From Pseudonocardia sp. 73-21 (lineage in GTDB: Bacteria > Actinomycetota > Actinomycetes > Mycobacteriales > Pseudonocardiaceae): 64,000 nt of DNA. The stretch spans positions 1-64,000 of the forward strand of contig NZ_MKVV01000060.1 of the NCBI RefSeq assembly GCF_001899645.1, given 5' to 3'. Position 1 is the stretch's first letter. Each line of letters begins with the position of its first letter. The notes below the pieces were generated by a model. That model was not told the DNA's origin and ran no database searches. It saw only the letters and a program-made list of their open reading frames with translations. A program made the translations under genes and the position numbers. Positions 53,048 to 61,829 of this stretch are shown piece after piece.

Positions 53048-54820
53048 TCAGCCCGGACGGAGCGCCGAGGTCAGCACCTCCAGGTTGACCAGCATCGCCG
53101 CCGACGCCGGATCAGGCGTGGCCCTGCCCCGGATTACATCGTCGATCCACTCCGACCGGAAGAACCCGAGTTCGCGTACACCGGCGAGCGCGTCGCCGGA
53201 GCCCCGGTAGTACTCGGCAATCTTCGGTGTGAGGGCCGAGGTGCCCGCGGCCGGCCTGCCCGCGCGGGCGAGGCGCTGACGGGCCTTTCCTGCGATCTTC
53301 TGTGCGGTGGAGGCCGCAAGGCGTGCCCGGTTCGCGAGATCGGGGTAGGCGAAGACCCGCGGGGCCGGACGGCCGTCGAGCGGGATCGACGACAGCTCCT
53401 CGTCGAGGAAGCACGACAGCCTGCTCAAGAAGAGGGAGTTCTGCTTGTCACGAGGGTGCAGGCTGCGTGCGACCGCAAGGAACCGGTCGTCCAACATCGG
53501 ATTGATCGTGATCCGGTCCAGCGCCGTCGTCGACGCGAGTACGCCCGACCAGCGGTGCATGCGCTCCATCAGGTAGAACTCATCCGTCGCCTCGAACCAG
53601 CTCGAGCCGTAGCCGGCAAAGGTGTCGGACAGGAGGTCGATCGTGTCGCTCCTGGCGCGGGAGGCGAACCGGGGGTCGAGAACCTCGTCCGGGACGGACT
53701 CGTTGGTGAACATGCGCCACTCCGCGAGGCGGCGAACCCGGGCACGGGTGACGGGCGCAGCGCGGTAGGGACCGAGGTAGTAGAAGCCGCGAGCGAACTC
53801 CCCTCCCAGCCCCGCCAGTCTCGGACGCCGGTCCAGCTGGGCCTCCGCCCATGAGACGGAGGCCAGCGCGATCGGGTTGGCCGAGCAGTCGAGCCGTACT
53901 GCGGCCGCCGTGGCCAGGTCGTGCGCTTCCTCAGGATCGACGTCACGCAGCCCATCGAGGTCCACCGTCCGGTGAATCATCCCGAAGCGTCGCGCCAGCG
54001 CTGCCGCTATGTCGGCGTCCGGATTGCCGGGTGAGGCGAGCGTCATCACCTCGAGCCCCTTCCGTCGGGCCGGCGCGATGGCCCCGAGCAGTATCCGTGA
54101 GTCCTGGCCCCCGGTGAGCTGCAGGATCAGATCGGGATGGTCCTCGATAACGGCGTGGACGTGAGCACGCAGAACAGCGGCCGCATCGGCAACCGCACGG
54201 TCGAGCCCCGGCCTGCCGGACCTGTCGGCCGGTGGAGCCGGCTCCAGCTGCGCCGCCCCGCCCCGGAGCGTCAAGGAGGCGCCCGGCGGCAGCTTCCGTA
54301 CTGCCTCGAACGGCGTGTGCAGGCCCACCTGCCAGCCCATCAGGGCTTGAGTGCCCAGCGCGCGACGATCGGCACCGGAAGGTCCGCACGTTGCCAAGGC
54401 CCGCGCCGACGTCGACACCGCCGCCCACCCGTCGCCCGAGCGGTGGTAGACCTGTCGGTAACCCAGCGGGTCGGCGGCGACGGTGAGCCCGTACTTCGGA
54501 TGGCTCACCGCGGCGGCGAAGGGCGGCAGGATCTCCCGGGTGTCGGGTCCCCCCGGTCGCCCGAACAGCCGTGCCACCATGTCGACGTCAAGGGCCTGCT
54601 CATGCCGGCGGGGCGCCAGACTGAGAAGATCGACGACCGTACCGTCGGGGCGGGCGGGGGGATCCGGAACATCGGCGCGAACGACCACGACGCCGTCGAC
54701 GTTGCGTACCACCGCGTCTCCGCCCATGACGCGAACGGCATCGCGCACGTCGGGTGCGTCTCTGCCGGACTCGACCGAGAGGGCGAGGAACCCTGGCCCG
54801 GAGGCCGAAACGGTGGTCAT
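53048..54820 (-). CDS. asparagine synthase-like protein without N-terminal Cys
   Basis: A 590-residue protein. The C-terminal synthetase domain has the PP-loop LTGGQDSRILLGAI (residues 236-241 as TGGQDS) and downstream NPDADIAAALARRFGM and GEFARGFYYLG, as in AsnB relatives. The N-terminal Ntn-like domain is shortened and diverged. It begins MTTVSASG, so the catalytic Cys at position 2 of glutamine amidotransferases is absent. It may use another nucleophile, like beta-lactam synthetase, or modify a uronic acid or aglycone in the polysaccharide. ATG at 54820 is preferred, with AGGA 8 bases upstream. It is divergent from the flippase. Confidence 0.78.
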   Translation of the reverse strand: MTTVSASGPGFLALSVESGRDAPDVRDAVRVMGGDAVVRNVDGVVVVRADVPDPPARPDGTVVDLLSLAPRRHEQALDVDMVARLFGRPGGPDTREILPPFAAAVSHPKYGLTVAADPLGYRQVYHRSGDGWAAVSTSARALATCGPSGADRRALGTQALMGWQVGLHTPFEAVRKLPPGASLTLRGGAAQLEPAPPADRSGRPGLDRAVADAAAVLRAHVHAVIEDHPDLILQLTGGQDSRILLGAIAPARRKGLEVMTLASPGNPDADIAAALARRFGMIHRTVDLDGLRDVDPEEAHDLATAAAVRLDCSANPIALASVSWAEAQLDRRPRLAGLGGEFARGFYYLGPYRAAPVTRARVRRLAEWRMFTNESVPDEVLDPRFASRARSDTIDLLSDTFAGYGSSWFEATDEFYLMERMHRWSGVLASTTALDRITINPMLDDRFLAVARSLHPRDKQNSLFLSRLSCFLDEELSSIPLDGRPAPRVFAYPDLANRARLAASTAQKIAGKARQRLARAGRPAAGTSALTPKIAEYYRGSGDALAGVRELGFFRSEWIDDVIRGRATPDPASAAMLVNLEVLTSALRPG

Positions 54821-54962
54821 GGGCGACATCCTGCCGACGCTTCCGCATCTTTCGGCGGCGGGGTCCGCCGACGCCTCGTAACAGCGCGGGTGCGCTGGCC
54901 GACTCCGGTGGGGAGCGCGCGCTGTGCATGTCGGCGGCGCCGCGAGACCGAGGGAGACGTTG

Positions 54963-56480
54963 GTGGAGGACGAGTCGGTTCTCTCGGCAGGGCCGCGGGG
55001 GGAAGACAGCGGCCTCGCTACCGTCGGCGCTCAGGCCGGTCGGGGGTTGCGTTGGAGCCTCCTCGGAAACGTTGTGCTCAAGGTGGGCTCGTTCGCGCTC
55101 GGCCTCACTCTCGCCCGGTTGCTCACCCCGGCGGACTTCGGCGTCTATGCGGTCGCGCTGGCTGCCCTGAACTTCCTGATGCACGTCAACGACGTCGGAA
55201 TCATCGCGGCCACCGTGCAGTGGAGAGGCCGACTCGCGGACATGGTGCCCACTGGTTCGACGCTCGCCGTCGCGTTCAGCCTGGCCGTCTACGGGATGTG
55301 CTGGTGGCTCGCTCCCGCGTTCGCAGAGCTCGCCGGTAGCCCGGGTGCGGCCGGGCCGATCCGGCTCCTCACTGTCGGCATCCTGATCGACGGCATCACC
55401 GCGGTTCGGGCCGGCGCATTGATCCGCCGCTTCCAGCAGGACAAGCTCGCGTGGGCGAATCTCGCGGGATTCGTCGTCAACTTCGTGCTCGCCGTCGCCC
55501 TCGCCCTGCACGGCGCGGGCCCGTACAGCTTCGTCGGCGGCTACGTCGCGGGGGCCGCTCTCACCGGAGCTCTCGTCTTCGTGCTCGCCCGCCTGCCGGT
55601 TTCGTTCGGCCTCAACCGCGACGTCGCTGCCCGGTTGATGAGTTTCGGACTGCCTCTGGCCGCCGGACTCGGCGTGGAGGCGCTCCTGCTGAATGCCGAC
55701 TACGTGATCGTCGGACGCTACCTGGGCGTCGTGGCTGTCGGGTTCTACCTGTTGGCGTTCAACATCTCCAGCTGGATGCAGGGGTTGGTCGGCCAGGCGA
55801 TCCGCTGGGTCAGCGTTCCCGCCTTCTCACGACTAGCCGAGGACAACGGTGCTCTCAACGAGGGTGTCCGCCGCTCGGTGCCACTCCTGGTGACAATCGC
55901 TCTGCCGGTCGCCGTGGTTCTCGGCACCATGAGCCCCGACGTCGTCGTCGGTCTCTACGGTCAGAGATGGGCGCCTGCCGCTGCGGCACTGCCATTCCTG
56001 GCGATGCTCGCAGTCATCCGGCTCCTCCATTGGTTCGCGATCGACATCCTCACCGCGATCGGTGCGACGCGCTCTACGTTCTGGATCAACCTCGGCTGGG
56101 CTGTGGTGTTGATACCCGCCCTGGCGCTGGGCACGTCGGCAGGGGGGATCCGGGGGACAGCGGTAACACACGCCCTCGTCGGCCTGCTGGTGGCGATACC
56201 GCTGACACTGACGTTCCTGCACCGATCGGGAGTGCGGTTGCTCCCGGTGCTCCCGGCGCTGGTCCGGCCGTTCACGGGCGCAGTCGTCGCCGGTGCCGCG
56301 TGTTGGGCCGTCCTCACCACGCTCGATCTGCCGCCTGTGTTCGAGCTCGGGGTCGGCGGAGCGACCGGGCTCCTGGCCTATGTTGCGGTGGTCGTTCCGC
56401 TGGAACGATTGAGGGCATTGGTGGTCCGGTTCCGAGTGGCCAGGACCGACCCGGTCGAGTCGAGAGGATCACAGGCATGA
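54963..56480 (+). CDS. lipopolysaccharide/exopolysaccharide flippase (Wzx-like)
   Basis: A 505-residue MOP-family membrane protein with about 14 helices. It has the PST-type opening GLRWSLLGNVVLKVGSF followed by LARLLTPADFGVYAVALA, and NADYVIVGRYLGVVAVGFYLL in the middle. It is a different subfamily from the two flippases at 21651 and 34764. GTG at 54963 is chosen because GAGGGAG lies upstream; GTG at 54924 adds 13 residues. Its stop overlaps the following GT2 start by 4 bases. It should flip the lipid-linked repeat unit made by this cluster. Confidence 0.85.
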   Translation: MEDESVLSAGPRGEDSGLATVGAQAGRGLRWSLLGNVVLKVGSFALGLTLARLLTPADFGVYAVALAALNFLMHVNDVGIIAATVQWRGRLADMVPTGSTLAVAFSLAVYGMCWWLAPAFAELAGSPGAAGPIRLLTVGILIDGITAVRAGALIRRFQQDKLAWANLAGFVVNFVLAVALALHGAGPYSFVGGYVAGAALTGALVFVLARLPVSFGLNRDVAARLMSFGLPLAAGLGVEALLLNADYVIVGRYLGVVAVGFYLLAFNISSWMQGLVGQAIRWVSVPAFSRLAEDNGALNEGVRRSVPLLVTIALPVAVVLGTMSPDVVVGLYGQRWAPAAAALPFLAMLAVIRLLHWFAIDILTAIGATRSTFWINLGWAVVLIPALALGTSAGGIRGTAVTHALVGLLVAIPLTLTFLHRSGVRLLPVLPALVRPFTGAVVAGAACWAVLTTLDLPPVFELGVGGATGLLAYVAVVVPLERLRALVVRFRVARTDPVESRGSQA

Positions 56481-57367
56481 CACCGTCAGGGACGCTCGTG
56501 TCGATCGGAATACCCCTGCGCAACAGTGAGAAGCTCGTCGACGATGTCCTACAGTCGGTGAGCGCGCAGGAATACGACAACCTCGAGTTCGTGTTGTCGG
56601 ACAACGCATCCGATGACAGCACCGAAGAGATCTGCCGCGACCATGCCCGGCGGGATCCGCGGATCCGCTACCACCGGCAACCGGTGAACATCGGTGTCGA
56701 CGGCAACTTCACGTTCGTGCTGCGGCAGGCGAGGGGTGAGTTCTTCCGATGGGTCGGCGACGATGACCGGCTCGAACCAAGATGCATATCACGCTGCGTA
56801 GACGTTCTGTCCGACGATCCGCGTCTGGTTCTCGTGACCACGCAACAGACATTCCGGGAGCGGGACGGCGATGTGCGTACCGCGGCCTACCTGGGCCCCG
56901 GGCTCGGCTCCTCGAATGCCGTCGACCGGCTGGAGGAATGGCTGCGCCTGTTGAACTCCACGCACCTGCTGATGGATCCGATGTACGGCGTGATGCGCCG
57001 CGCGGCGGTTGAGGATGTCCCCCGCGCGACGATGCTCCGCAGTGATCAGGTCTTCGCCACCCGGCTGGCCGTCACCGGCCCCTGGGCTCATATCAACGAG
57101 GTGCTTGCCCACCGCGGGTGGCCGGACGACACGCGCGAGGTGCTAGCGCGCCGGATGGGCCTGCCGCGCTGGAGGACGCACATCGCCACCGCGTACCAGG
57201 CACGGCATCTTCTCGGCGTCGTCGCCGAGACACCGATGACGGCAGGTGAGCGACGGCGGGCCAATCAGGCTGTGGCGACCTGGTACGTCGGGTGGCATCG
57301 CCGGCGAATCCTCGGTGGCGCACGGCGTGTCGTCGGTCGGGCCCGCATGCCGAGCGCTCGACCGTGA
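56477..57367 (+). CDS. family 2 glycosyltransferase
   Basis: A 296-residue GT-A enzyme. The N terminus is LVSIGIPLRNSEKLVDDVL, with VLSDNASDDST for nucleotide-sugar binding and RWVGDDDRLEP as the DXD motif. LRSDQVFATRLA is the acceptor-side acidic motif. It is cotranslated with the flippase (ATGA overlap), so it adds a sugar to the same repeat unit. The donor is unknown. Confidence 0.85.
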   Translation: MTPSGTLVSIGIPLRNSEKLVDDVLQSVSAQEYDNLEFVLSDNASDDSTEEICRDHARRDPRIRYHRQPVNIGVDGNFTFVLRQARGEFFRWVGDDDRLEPRCISRCVDVLSDDPRLVLVTTQQTFRERDGDVRTAAYLGPGLGSSNAVDRLEEWLRLLNSTHLLMDPMYGVMRRAAVEDVPRATMLRSDQVFATRLAVTGPWAHINEVLAHRGWPDDTREVLARRMGLPRWRTHIATAYQARHLLGVVAETPMTAGERRRANQAVATWYVGWHRRRILGGARRVVGRARMPSARP

Positions 57368-57372
57368 CCGGA

Positions 57373-57399
57373 TGGGCGTGCCGGACAGCCTGACACGCC
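57373..57399. terminator. hairpin between convergent genes
   Basis: GGGCGTG (57373-57379) pairs with CACGCCC (57393-57399) across a 13-base loop, in the 48-base gap between the GT2 gene and the convergent beta-helix gene. No T tract is present. A bidirectional terminator is plausible. Confidence 0.35.
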
Positions 57400-57415
57400 C
57401 GTCGGAGGCCGGTGA

Positions 57416-58540
57416 TCACATCGCGGGTGCCACTGAGGTGCCGTCCTCCCACGTGTTGTCGATCCACTGATTGCCGGGGCCGTCGACGTTGAAGTTGCTG
57501 ACCGGTCCGTAGTCGCCGCATTTCTCGTTGCTTCCACGCTGGAAGACGTTGTGCTGGTAGACCACGTGATCCGCGTGCGGGTAGGTCTTGTTCGACACGT
57601 CACCGCCGAATGTGCAATACGCGAGACCCATGCTCGCGCCCATGTAGTTGCCGTCGACAGTCACGTGGGAGATCGGCGCAAAGTCACCGAAGAGGTTGAC
57701 GTCTCCGGTGCAGCCGCCGTCCGAACCGGTCGGTGCGGCGTCACAGACCACCGTGTTGTGTTGGATGAGAACGTTCGTTCCACCGTTGGACAGGAATCCT
57801 CCCAGGTGCCAGTTGGCGCCCTGTGGGATGCGCTGCCCGTGGAGCCAGGAGTCGCGCACCGTGCAGAACGTCGCGTGCTCACCGCACTGGACCGCAGTCT
57901 CGCCACCATGGATGTTCGATCGGATCACCGTCATGTTGCCGTAGCTGACCGCCGGCAGTTGCACGGATCCGCCATCGACCTCGGAGTCCTGGAGTGTGTA
58001 GCTCCAGGCGGACGACCCGGTCAGATCGGTGTCCAGGGCGACCATTCCGTTGATCTTGCTATTCTTGATGGTGACGTCGGCAGCCCTGATGTCCAGCCCG
58101 CAGTTCACGGTCCTGGAGTCGATGACTGTGCCAGTTTCGGTGACGATGCAGGGACCGCCGTAGGGAGTCAGCACCGTCCCGACTGGCACCCCGGTGTTCG
58201 AGGCGTTCGGGAAGCCGCTCTGCGGGACGGGGACCGGGGCCATGGTGGTCGGGGGCACGGCGGTCGTGGTGGGTGTTGGTGGAGTGGTGGTCACGCCGGT
58301 CGGTTCGGCTCCAGTCGTCGATCCAGCAGGATCGGTCGACGTCGGAGAATCCGCGGGATCATTGTTAGCCGGAGACGGATGATCAGCATTGGCCGTGGGC
58401 TTCGCAGAATGGGTCGAGGGCAGCCCAGAAACTGCCTTGCTGAGATCAAAGGTACCCGGCTGACAACCGGTGAGCAGCACGCCGCCCAGTAGCAGGGCGG
58501 CAACGAGCGAATGACGACGTCCAGGGTGGCGAGCAGGCAT
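57416..58540 (-). CDS. right-handed beta-helix lipoprotein
   Basis: A 374-residue lipoprotein (lipobox LLTGC, Cys at residue 26). About 90 residues of Ser/Thr/Pro-rich linker follow (for example TTTPPTPTTTAVPPTT), probably spanning the peptidoglycan. The beta-helix domain is paralogous to that at 52084, sharing NTGVP, TVIDS, AVSYGNMTV/AVSSGNMTI, QCGE..FCTVRDSWLHGQ and WHLGGFLSNGG. The linker is much longer than in the paralog. The two copies converge on, and bracket, the asparagine-synthase-like gene, the flippase and a GT2. No catalytic residues can be named. Confidence 0.75.
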   Translation of the reverse strand: MPARHPGRRHSLVAALLLGGVLLTGCQPGTFDLSKAVSGLPSTHSAKPTANADHPSPANNDPADSPTSTDPAGSTTGAEPTGVTTTPPTPTTTAVPPTTMAPVPVPQSGFPNASNTGVPVGTVLTPYGGPCIVTETGTVIDSRTVNCGLDIRAADVTIKNSKINGMVALDTDLTGSSAWSYTLQDSEVDGGSVQLPAVSYGNMTVIRSNIHGGETAVQCGEHATFCTVRDSWLHGQRIPQGANWHLGGFLSNGGTNVLIQHNTVVCDAAPTGSDGGCTGDVNLFGDFAPISHVTVDGNYMGASMGLAYCTFGGDVSNKTYPHADHVVYQHNVFQRGSNEKCGDYGPVSNFNVDGPGNQWIDNTWEDGTSVAPAM

Positions 58541-58701
58541 GGAACGGCCTCCGGCTAGGTGCCACGCACGATGACCTCGGCAGATGGCAACTGTTTCGAC
58601 GAGGTACGGAGCCCGAGGGGGAGCGAGGCTCGTGCATCGCGTGGCGACGACGAGTGCAGACTAATGGGTGCCAGCCCCTTCGTAGCGGCCTCCGTGCCGA
58701 A

Positions 58702-59601
58702 TTAGTCTGAACGGCACAACGGAATGCTGCTGAATGCGCATGTGGCGACTGGGTCGGATGCCGAACCAACTACCGGTCGGTTGCGGCGCAGGTGGAGGGC
58801 GAATCGGGCCCGGTCGATCGCAGTGACCGCGAGATAGCAGCCCGCGTCGACGATGTGGACACGTCGGGTTCGCACCAGACGAACGAGTGCCGATATGCGG
58901 CCGTCGCTGTTGGTCGCGCTTCGACCCATGAGCGCGAGTTGGTGGTTGCCCATCCGGACCCGCGTGCGTCGGCGCAGGTGGGCCAGCAGAGTCGGGGCCG
59001 GTCGCACGACGCTGCGCGCTGTCGGAACGACACGTCGTTCCTCCGCCGCGAACGACCGGTTCACCCACTCGTCGTCGGCCACCACATCGGGGATAGGGAA
59101 CACGGTCCGGTGCCCCTGCTCGTCAACGGCGTACAGACCGACACCGGCCAGTGCCCGCCGTGGACCGAACAGCTCCTCGTGGACACGATGTACGCGGCGC
59201 ACGACAGGACCCGTCCCGCGCAGGTCCAGCACCGCCACCGGCGAACAGGCATGGATTCCGTCCTCGTCGAGCGTCTCCACCATGGCACACACGGTCGCGA
59301 GGTCCACCTCGACATCCGCGTCCAGATAGAGCCGCGGGAAGACCGTGCAGTCGGCGTCGCCGAGGTTCAAGGCGTGGGCCTTCCCCGCGACAGCCGTCTC
59401 GATGACGTGGACCCCCGAGGCCCGCGCGACGTCCGCGGTCGCGTCCGTGCAGGCGTTCGCCACGACCACCACGTCGAGTGTGCCCGTCGGTGCGCCGTTC
59501 AAGAGCCGGGCCAGCCCTCGGCCGATGGTGCGCTCCTCGTTGTGGGCGGGAATCACGACGCTCGCGATCGCTGCTCGTTGCTGCCTGGGGCTGTCAGCCA
59601 T
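58702..59601 (-). CDS. family 2 glycosyltransferase
   Basis: A 299-residue GT-A enzyme. It has SVVIPAHNEERTIGRGLARL, then VVVVANACTDATADVA, the DXD motif in RLYLDADVEVDL and VADDEWVNRSF. Its closest pattern is the group that includes mycofactocin-type and succinoglycan-type GT2 enzymes. The ATG overlaps the end of the O-antigen-ligase-like gene by 8 bases, so it is the last gene of the operon that begins with the Wzz-like proteins. Confidence 0.82.
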   Translation of the reverse strand: MADSPRQQRAAIASVVIPAHNEERTIGRGLARLLNGAPTGTLDVVVVANACTDATADVARASGVHVIETAVAGKAHALNLGDADCTVFPRLYLDADVEVDLATVCAMVETLDEDGIHACSPVAVLDLRGTGPVVRRVHRVHEELFGPRRALAGVGLYAVDEQGHRTVFPIPDVVADDEWVNRSFAAEERRVVPTARSVVRPAPTLLAHLRRRTRVRMGNHQLALMGRSATNSDGRISALVRLVRTRRVHIVDAGCYLAVTAIDRARFALHLRRNRPVVGSASDPVATCAFSSIPLCRSD

Positions 59602-60955
59602 GAGCCCTCTCCAATTCGACGCGGCGGGTGTGAGCCGGGGGCGAGGACGGTGCGGCCTCGGATCTGATGATGCGGCAGAATGCGCCGATCACGCCGATCA
59701 CGACGAAGAGAAGGCCCTCAAGGGTCCGGAAGGACAGCAGATCGAACGTGACCGATCCGACGACGGGCACGCTCGCACTCGCCATGAGCGTCATCGCAAG
59801 GTCACGGTCGCGCTGTGTGTGGCTGAGGAGCGCAGTCCGCAGCGCCGTGACTATCCCGGTGAGGTAGAGGCCCACCAGCACTGAGAACCCGATGATCCCG
59901 CTCTCGATCAGAGTCATGATGTACTGGTTGTCGAGCGCGAAGTGTTTGGGGAAATACCACGTACCCACTCCTCGACCGAACCACAGGTCCTTCGAGATCT
60001 CCTGGGCGGCGATCGGATATCGCTGCGTCCGGTAACTGACGCTGCTGTCGCTGGAGATGTTCTGGAACAGACCGATGAACGTGCTGAGCAGGCCGGGAAA
60101 CGCGACCTTGGACACCGCCAGGAAGCCACCCGCTACCAGGAGTGCGGTCAGCCGCCGTCGCATCGACCAGCTGGTGATCAGCACGATGCCAGCAGCACCG
60201 ACCCCCAGCACAGCGGAGCGTGACACCGAGAAGAGAAGCCCGGATGCGATGAGCGCGCTGCTCAGGTACCACCCCCACGCCGTCGTTCCCTCCGTCCGCG
60301 CACGGTAGGCGTAGTGCAGCGGCAGCGGCAGGATCATGGCACAGAGGACGCCGAACTCGATCGGGCTGCTGGTGGTGCTCTGGACCCTCGAGAACCCGGA
60401 CCGGTCGTCGACCTGTCCGATTACCACGGAGCTGTCCTTCAGACCCGGTAGTACGAGGTACCTCGTCAGATCGATCTTGGCGATGAACTGCAGGGCACCG
60501 ATGAGGCACACGATCGCAACGGCGACCGTCACCGTCCGCAGCAGCGTGTCGATCCGCTCGCGGGTACGGACTCCATCACAGATCAGAAGGGTCACACCGA
60601 CCAGCGCCACGACGATCACCAGTGTCCGGTCGGCCTGGTTGACCTCGTCGCTCTCCAGGTAGGAGTAGTTCCCGTACGCATAGGAGGCGACGAGGCTCAG
60701 TGCGAACAGCGAGACTGCCGTGCGGACCGGGTTACGGCCTTTGGCCATGCCCAAGGTCTGTGTGATGTGGGCGCACAAACAGCACAGCGTTAGGAACAGC
60801 GCGACGAGGGTGGCCGGCGTGATGGAGAGTGGGAGCCCCTGAATGACGAGCCCGCTGGGGATGATCGTGAGCACGATGACGTAGACGCAGCTCAGCGTCG
60901 TACCGTCCGCGCGACTGCGTGCGCGGGGTAGCCGGCGGCCGCTCTCCGCTCTCAT
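59594..60955 (-). CDS. O-antigen ligase/polymerase-like membrane protein (Wzy/WaaL fold)
   Basis: A 453-residue protein with about 11-12 helices. The long periplasmic-side loop contains the O-antigen-ligase pattern YRTQRYPIAAQEI, then LWFGRGVGTWYFP and FALDNQYIMTLIESGIIGF, which is typical of Wzy_C proteins that polymerise or ligate lipid-linked glycans. In this cluster, with a flippase and Wzz proteins, polymerase (Wzy) is the likelier role. Its start overlaps the upstream Wzz-like stop (ATGA), and its end overlaps the GT2 gene by 8 bases. Confidence 0.85.
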   Translation of the reverse strand: MRAESGRRLPRARSRADGTTLSCVYVIVLTIIPSGLVIQGLPLSITPATLVALFLTLCCLCAHITQTLGMAKGRNPVRTAVSLFALSLVASYAYGNYSYLESDEVNQADRTLVIVVALVGVTLLICDGVRTRERIDTLLRTVTVAVAIVCLIGALQFIAKIDLTRYLVLPGLKDSSVVIGQVDDRSGFSRVQSTTSSPIEFGVLCAMILPLPLHYAYRARTEGTTAWGWYLSSALIASGLLFSVSRSAVLGVGAAGIVLITSWSMRRRLTALLVAGGFLAVSKVAFPGLLSTFIGLFQNISSDSSVSYRTQRYPIAAQEISKDLWFGRGVGTWYFPKHFALDNQYIMTLIESGIIGFSVLVGLYLTGIVTALRTALLSHTQRDRDLAMTLMASASVPVVGSVTFDLLSFRTLEGLLFVVIGVIGAFCRIIRSEAAPSSPPAHTRRVELERAHG

Positions 60956-61776
60956 CCTCGACCGACCGGTTCTGCGGTGCGGCTGGGTTCGTCCGGCCGC
61001 AGTGTCGGCGGAGCCGCCGACCGTGGGGGCGGCGGCACTGCCGGGGGTGGTGCCGCCGCAGAGGTCGCCGGCTCCGTATGGGATTCCCGGTCGTCCGGTC
61101 CGGGGACGGGATCAGAAGCGTTGGCGCGTCCTCGCGACCGAGCAAGGTACACGCTCTCGGCCACGAAGGCCGAGGCGAGGCAGAGGATCAACCCCAGTGC
61201 GCCGGTGGCTCCGGCCGCCCGGATACGGCTGCCGCGCATCCCGACCGGGTCTGTGGGCGCGACGATCACGGAGTAGTTGACGAAGGTTGTCGTCGGTGCA
61301 TCGACGGCTTGCTGCCGCTGGGCCAGCACATCCCTCCCGGCGGACAGGGCCCGGTCGACGAGCGGACGGATAAGCGCCGGGTTGCGTGAGTCGACGGTGA
61401 AGAACACGAAGGGGCCACTCTGCAGCAGTTCCGGGTTGGATGTGCCGTTGTTCACCGTGAACTCGACCGAGCCGTCGGTGGGAACGCCGATACGTGCGGC
61501 GAAGTCGGGGGTGCGCATCGCCTGAATGATCAGCGCGCCGGTGAGATCGAGCCCGTGGCCGGAGTTCAGCAGCGGGTTGATGGGGTTGGGGCGGTAGCCA
61601 TTCGCGTACTGCGTCGCGCCCGTGGGCGGCGTGCTGAGCAGAACCACGGCCTTGCTCTCGTACAAGGTCGGCACGGTGACATAGACCGCCGCGGCCGCGG
61701 TCATGCCGAGCAGGAACATCGGTACGACCACGTACCACCGCCGCCACACGACGCCCAGCGTCGCCCAGAAGTCCAT
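60952..61776 (-). CDS. Wzz-like polysaccharide chain-length regulator
   Basis: A 274-residue protein. A helix at about residues 15-33 begins the Wzz fold, with LYESKAVVLLSTPP after it and a second helix near residues 187-208. The roughly 65-residue cytoplasmic tail is Pro/Ala-rich. There is no Walker motif, so it is not fused to a tyrosine autokinase. It should set the length of polymers made by the downstream Wzy-like protein. The paralog at 61830 precedes it by 53 bases. Confidence 0.75.
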   Translation of the reverse strand: MDFWATLGVVWRRWYVVVPMFLLGMTAAAAVYVTVPTLYESKAVVLLSTPPTGATQYANGYRPNPINPLLNSGHGLDLTGALIIQAMRTPDFAARIGVPTDGSVEFTVNNGTSNPELLQSGPFVFFTVDSRNPALIRPLVDRALSAGRDVLAQRQQAVDAPTTTFVNYSVIVAPTDPVGMRGSRIRAAGATGALGLILCLASAFVAESVYLARSRGRANASDPVPGPDDRESHTEPATSAAAPPPAVPPPPRSAAPPTLRPDEPSRTAEPVGRG

Positions 61777-61829
61777 GCTGAATCGCCTTTCCGTCCTGCT
61801 GGTCGGGCACGCCCTCCGGCGAGCGTCTC

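Noticed and set aside
53048..54820. Lasso-peptide cyclase (B-type AsnB homolog)
   Set aside because: No precursor peptide, RRE protein or transglutaminase-like protease gene is nearby, and the neighbours are polysaccharide genes.
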